DNA of 10,000 nucleotides, taken from Chromera velia. Taxonomy: Eukaryota > Sar > Chromeraceae. This document shows positions 7,800 to 10,000 of the stretch, in pieces (positions within the stretch are counted from its first letter, which is position 1; every line of letters begins with the position of its first letter). The position numbers and the translations under genes are program-made. The stretch covers positions 6,030 through 16,029 of the forward strand of contig JAHBMJ010002317.1 in NCBI GenBank assembly GCA_018398765.1, given 5' to 3'. The notes beneath the pieces are model-generated. The model saw nothing but the letters and a program-made list of their open reading frames with translations, was not told the DNA's origin and did not search any database.

Positions 7800-7808
7800 G
7801 CAACCCTG
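7800..7808 (-). repeat. Right terminal inverted repeat (hAT)
   Basis: GCAACCCTG, the inverse of the left end. Confidence 0.88.
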
Positions 7809-7816
7809 GCTTAAAC
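7809..7816. repeat. Right target-site duplication of the hAT element
   Basis: GCTTAAAC, directly abutting the right inverted repeat. It matches the left copy at seven of eight bases, the difference being a G/A transition. Confidence 0.85.
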
Positions 7817-7899
7817 AGGACTTCAGGCAGAAGCACCTCTCTGTTCAGGTCAACGAGACAGCCGCCATTACGGCGAATGAAAAACTTAGACAATTCTAG
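7817..7899 (+). pseudogene. Displaced C-terminal coding tail of the membrane protein
   Basis: Removing the transposon and one 8-bp target copy joins 6241 to 7817 in frame. The reading continues QDFRQKHLSVQVNETAAITA then NEKLRQF, ending at TAG (7897-7899). Without the element the exon would be 224 bases: two bases plus 74 codons. The tail is hydrophilic, as expected for a short cytoplasmic domain. It has no start or acceptor of its own, so it is now cut off unless the element is spliced out or excised. Confidence 0.55.
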
Positions 7900-8700
7900 C
7901 GATATATTACTTAATTTTCTAAAGCTCCTCAGCATTGTAATCAAAGAGTTTAAAAAAATTGTAAAAGCGCTTTATATATTTATTTTTTAGAGGTATGGTC
8001 TCGTGCCTACCTCTAAGGTTACAGAGATGATCGAAACATAACAAAGACGGACAAGGAATTTGTATAAAGTTTAACAACAGTTATTTTAGACAAGAAAAAA
8101 AGAAAAAAAAAAATCTCTGACAAACTGAGATATATACTTTTTTCTTTTTCTGTGATATGTCTAGGTTAGTCCTAATTGTTTGGCGTACAATGGCATAACA
8201 TTATGTAACATCATGCTCAGTAAAGATTGAAACACAGTATAACACAGTCATATCTGTTATACGAACATATTGGAGGCATGTCAGAGGTGTTAAAATATGA
8301 AATCATTTTTAATTAAAATATATTTAATTAAGTGATTAATAGAGTGATTCATTATTATTAATTTAAGTGATTAAATTAATTAATGAATTGTCAAAAATAA
8401 ATTTTTATCTATATTTTTACGTACATGTCAAAGAAAGTATGTAATTTCTTTGAAGAAAAACAAAAAATTGTTGGACGTTTAGCTTTAAAAATTAAAATAG
8501 CGTGATAAGTGATTTCATTGCTCTCTAAGATAGATTCTTTCAATTAAAAACATAAAAGAATATTAAACTAACATGATTTTTGAAGTGTATGCATAAACAG
8601 GCTTTGACACTAGCTTTTACATTAAAGTGACTATATCAATTATATATGTATATTAATTAAGAGTGAAATATACAAATAATTATGGAATAACCTGAGCCAT
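7900..8700. other. AT-rich gene-free stretch
   Basis: No supported ORF on either strand. Presumably it begins as the 3' UTR of the interrupted membrane-protein gene. It is dominated by TTAATTAA-like palindromes (8310-8390), repeated AAGTGATTAA words (near 8331, 8364 and 8507) and A/T homopolymers. An imperfect inverted repeat at about 8092-8152 pairs a purine A-tract with a T-rich CTTTTTCT tract around ATCTC/GAGAT. Nothing further is identified. Confidence 0.6.
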
Positions 8701-8997
8701 AACATCTAGTACAACCTAGTAGCACAACACTGCACTGCACGCAAGTAGTGCAACACCATGCACTGACATACAGCAAGACATACAAAACCTATATTCATGC
8801 CAGTCTTGTCAAAAGCCACTGCTAAAGCTATTGCAGTGCCGCAGGCAGTACATGCAGTAGCACATGCAGAGAAGTGATCACCAAGTCGGTCGATCGCGGA
8901 ACCTTGAAGGCCTGACGTTCATGGGCAACTTGGACCCTCTCGATCTGTCTAGAACTCTCTCATGCACTCATAAAGCCGTGCTCAGTGCGGAACCCAC
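8701..8997. other. Spacer rich in CATGC words
   Basis: No supported gene. Contains repeated GCACTGCACTGCA and CATGCA/GTGCA words and a GTCGGTCGATCG near 8885. It may hold the 3' part or last intron of the candidate gene at 8998-9933, but no exon starting in the required phase could be defended. Confidence 0.4.
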
Positions 8998-9933
8998 CTG
9001 GTGATGTTTGCTTGTTTCTTCTGCTGTTCCTTCAGCACCTGCAGGGAGCAGAGACGAAGAGCATTCAAGGATTGAAGCAAAGGCTGAGCATTGTGACACA
9101 CCACGTCCACAGTCGACCACAGTATCTCTTTGAGGACACGAGCTCTCAACACAATAATTCGAAGAGCCCAATTTATTACACAATGCCGGGAGTGTCAAAA
9201 CGATCGAACGGGAAAAGTTGAAAGGGACATACAGTCAGTCCGCTGAAGGGAAACGTAAAGGCGCGTAAGGGCAAGTATTATTCCAGCAGCAAGACAAAGC
9301 AAAGCAAAGCAAGGGCGGCATGCTGTGGGTACAAGAAAAACAATTTTCAAATCAGAATTCAAGAGTGCATGTTGAAGTAAGGGCCGGGGCTGCACGGACA
9401 TGCAGCCGTGGTCCCATTGAGGCCACATATGCAAGCTGAGTCATCAGCCTGTCATGCACCCGCCCACCTTTTTGAATTGAGCAGATCCACCGTCTCCCTC
9501 CTCACGCCTGCACGGAACCGATGCACATGACAAAGCAGGAGCCAATGAACAGGAACAAGACCAAAGCTGACAAGTCTTCGAGCATTATACGAGAAAGGTG
9601 CATGACAGATCTAGAGGGTCCGCGCTTCACATGGCCATTACAAATCCCCAAGACGACACTTTCAACACACGTAGCAGGGACGTGGTTGCTTCGTTCCCAT
9701 CAGCGATCAGACGATGATTGACTGATTACCAGGTCGATCAGCACCCCCAGGTGACTGCATGAATCACTTAAGTTTTCTCTTTGCTAATCATGCAGTCACA
9801 AGGGAAAGACCAACCCATCATACATGGATGTGGATAGGTCAAGTGTTACGCAGCGGCGTCAAGCACAAGGGGACCGCAAACAGCAAGCATGGTTTCGTTT
9901 ACATGAAGCGTTCGCTGATACCATGTGAGGCAG
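8998..9933 (-). CDS. Candidate multi-exon gene seen as three short internal exons
   Basis: Minus-strand exons are 9933-9903 (31 nt), 9507-9468 (40 nt) and 9038-8998 (41 nt). Acceptors are TTCGCTTTTGCAG, GGTTCCGTGCAG and TCTGCTCCCTGCAG; donors are GTAAAC, GTGGGC and GTGGGT. Introns of 395 and 429 bases match the size of those in the secreted-protein gene. Phases fit: ASHGISERFM, then REEGDGGSAQFKK, then VLKEQQKKQANIT. If the last donor is unused, the frame ends five codons later at TGA (8984-8982). The 5' end lies outside the window and no downstream exon was found. The peptide is hydrophilic and Lys/Gln-rich with no recognised domain. Small exons can arise by chance, so this is tentative. Confidence 0.38.
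9296..9313. repeat. (AAAGC)n short repeat
   Basis: Three and a half units of AAAGC within the second intron of the candidate minus-strand gene. Confidence 0.6.
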
Positions 9934-10000
9934 CTGCAAAAGCGAAAATAACTCAGCTCGCATGACGCCGACCAAATCTGTGCCTGCCTCTTGAAACCGT

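Larger units (their letters stand above)
6242..7808. mobile_element. Non-autonomous hAT-type DNA transposon, 1,567 bp
   Basis: The ends are CAGGGTTGC and its exact inverse GCAACCCTG. Eight-base flanks GCTTGAAC (6234-6241) and GCTTAAAC (7809-7816) match except for one transition. An 8-bp duplication with CAGGG-starting inverted repeats is the hallmark of the hAT superfamily. Inside each end lies a subterminal block built on ACCGGTAACCGGT. The interior contains a GC-richer segment (6430-6720), three ~50-bp repeat units (6790-6920), a low-complexity open stretch (7006-7398) and a T-rich right part (7560-7740). No hAT transposase domain (RNase H-like fold or hAT dimerisation region) is seen, so it depends on a relative. 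It splits the membrane-protein exon. Confidence 0.85.

Noticed and set aside
9521-9721. Plus-strand ORF with a KQEPMNRNKTKADK-like start
   Set aside because: The purine-rich codons are the complement of the pyrimidine tract before the minus-strand acceptor at 9508, and there is no further support.

Overview
The window reads as nuclear DNA of a unicellular eukaryote. Coding segments are broken by GT-AG introns of about 260-430 bases with pyrimidine-rich acceptors. Microsatellites are frequent, and two kinds of repeat or mobile DNA lie between genes. Intermediate GC, many TGCATGC-type words and a dinoflagellate/chromerid-like Cys-rich secreted domain suggest an alveolate alga such as Chromera velia. 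The organism is an inference, held at low to moderate confidence.

Left third (130-3796, minus strand): one four-exon gene for a predicted secreted protein of about 884 residues. It has a signal peptide, an unrecognised N-terminal domain, a Cys-rich middle and a long disordered charged tail. The tail ends in six 18-residue repeats encoded by a 54-bp minisatellite. Exon phases close perfectly across all three introns. The acceptor of intron 2 is built from a (CT)n(GT)n microsatellite. A presumed 5' flank follows (3797-4221).

Middle (4222-6100): two diverged tandem copies of a ~510-bp unit that differ mostly by transitions, about half at CpG. Next comes a stretch with a TATA-like box, a 74-codon ORF and an (ATCA)10 tract that may be the tail of a short retroelement.

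Centre-right (6101-7899, plus strand): what looks like the last exon of a single-pass membrane protein gene, split by a 1,567-bp non-autonomous hAT-type DNA transposon at 6242-7808. The element has CAGGGTTGC terminal inverted repeats and an 8-bp target duplication (GCTTGAAC/GCTTAAAC). Conceptual removal of the element and one duplication copy rejoins an open frame that ends at 7897-7899. The present sequence instead reads into the element and stops at 6286-6288.

Right (7900-10000): an AT-rich gene-free stretch (7900-8700), then a possible minus-strand gene seen as three short exons (9933-9903, 9507-9468, 9038-8998) with compatible phases. Its 5' end would lie beyond the window. No functional link between these genes is visible; the window is a gene-sparse, repeat-rich eukaryotic locus.
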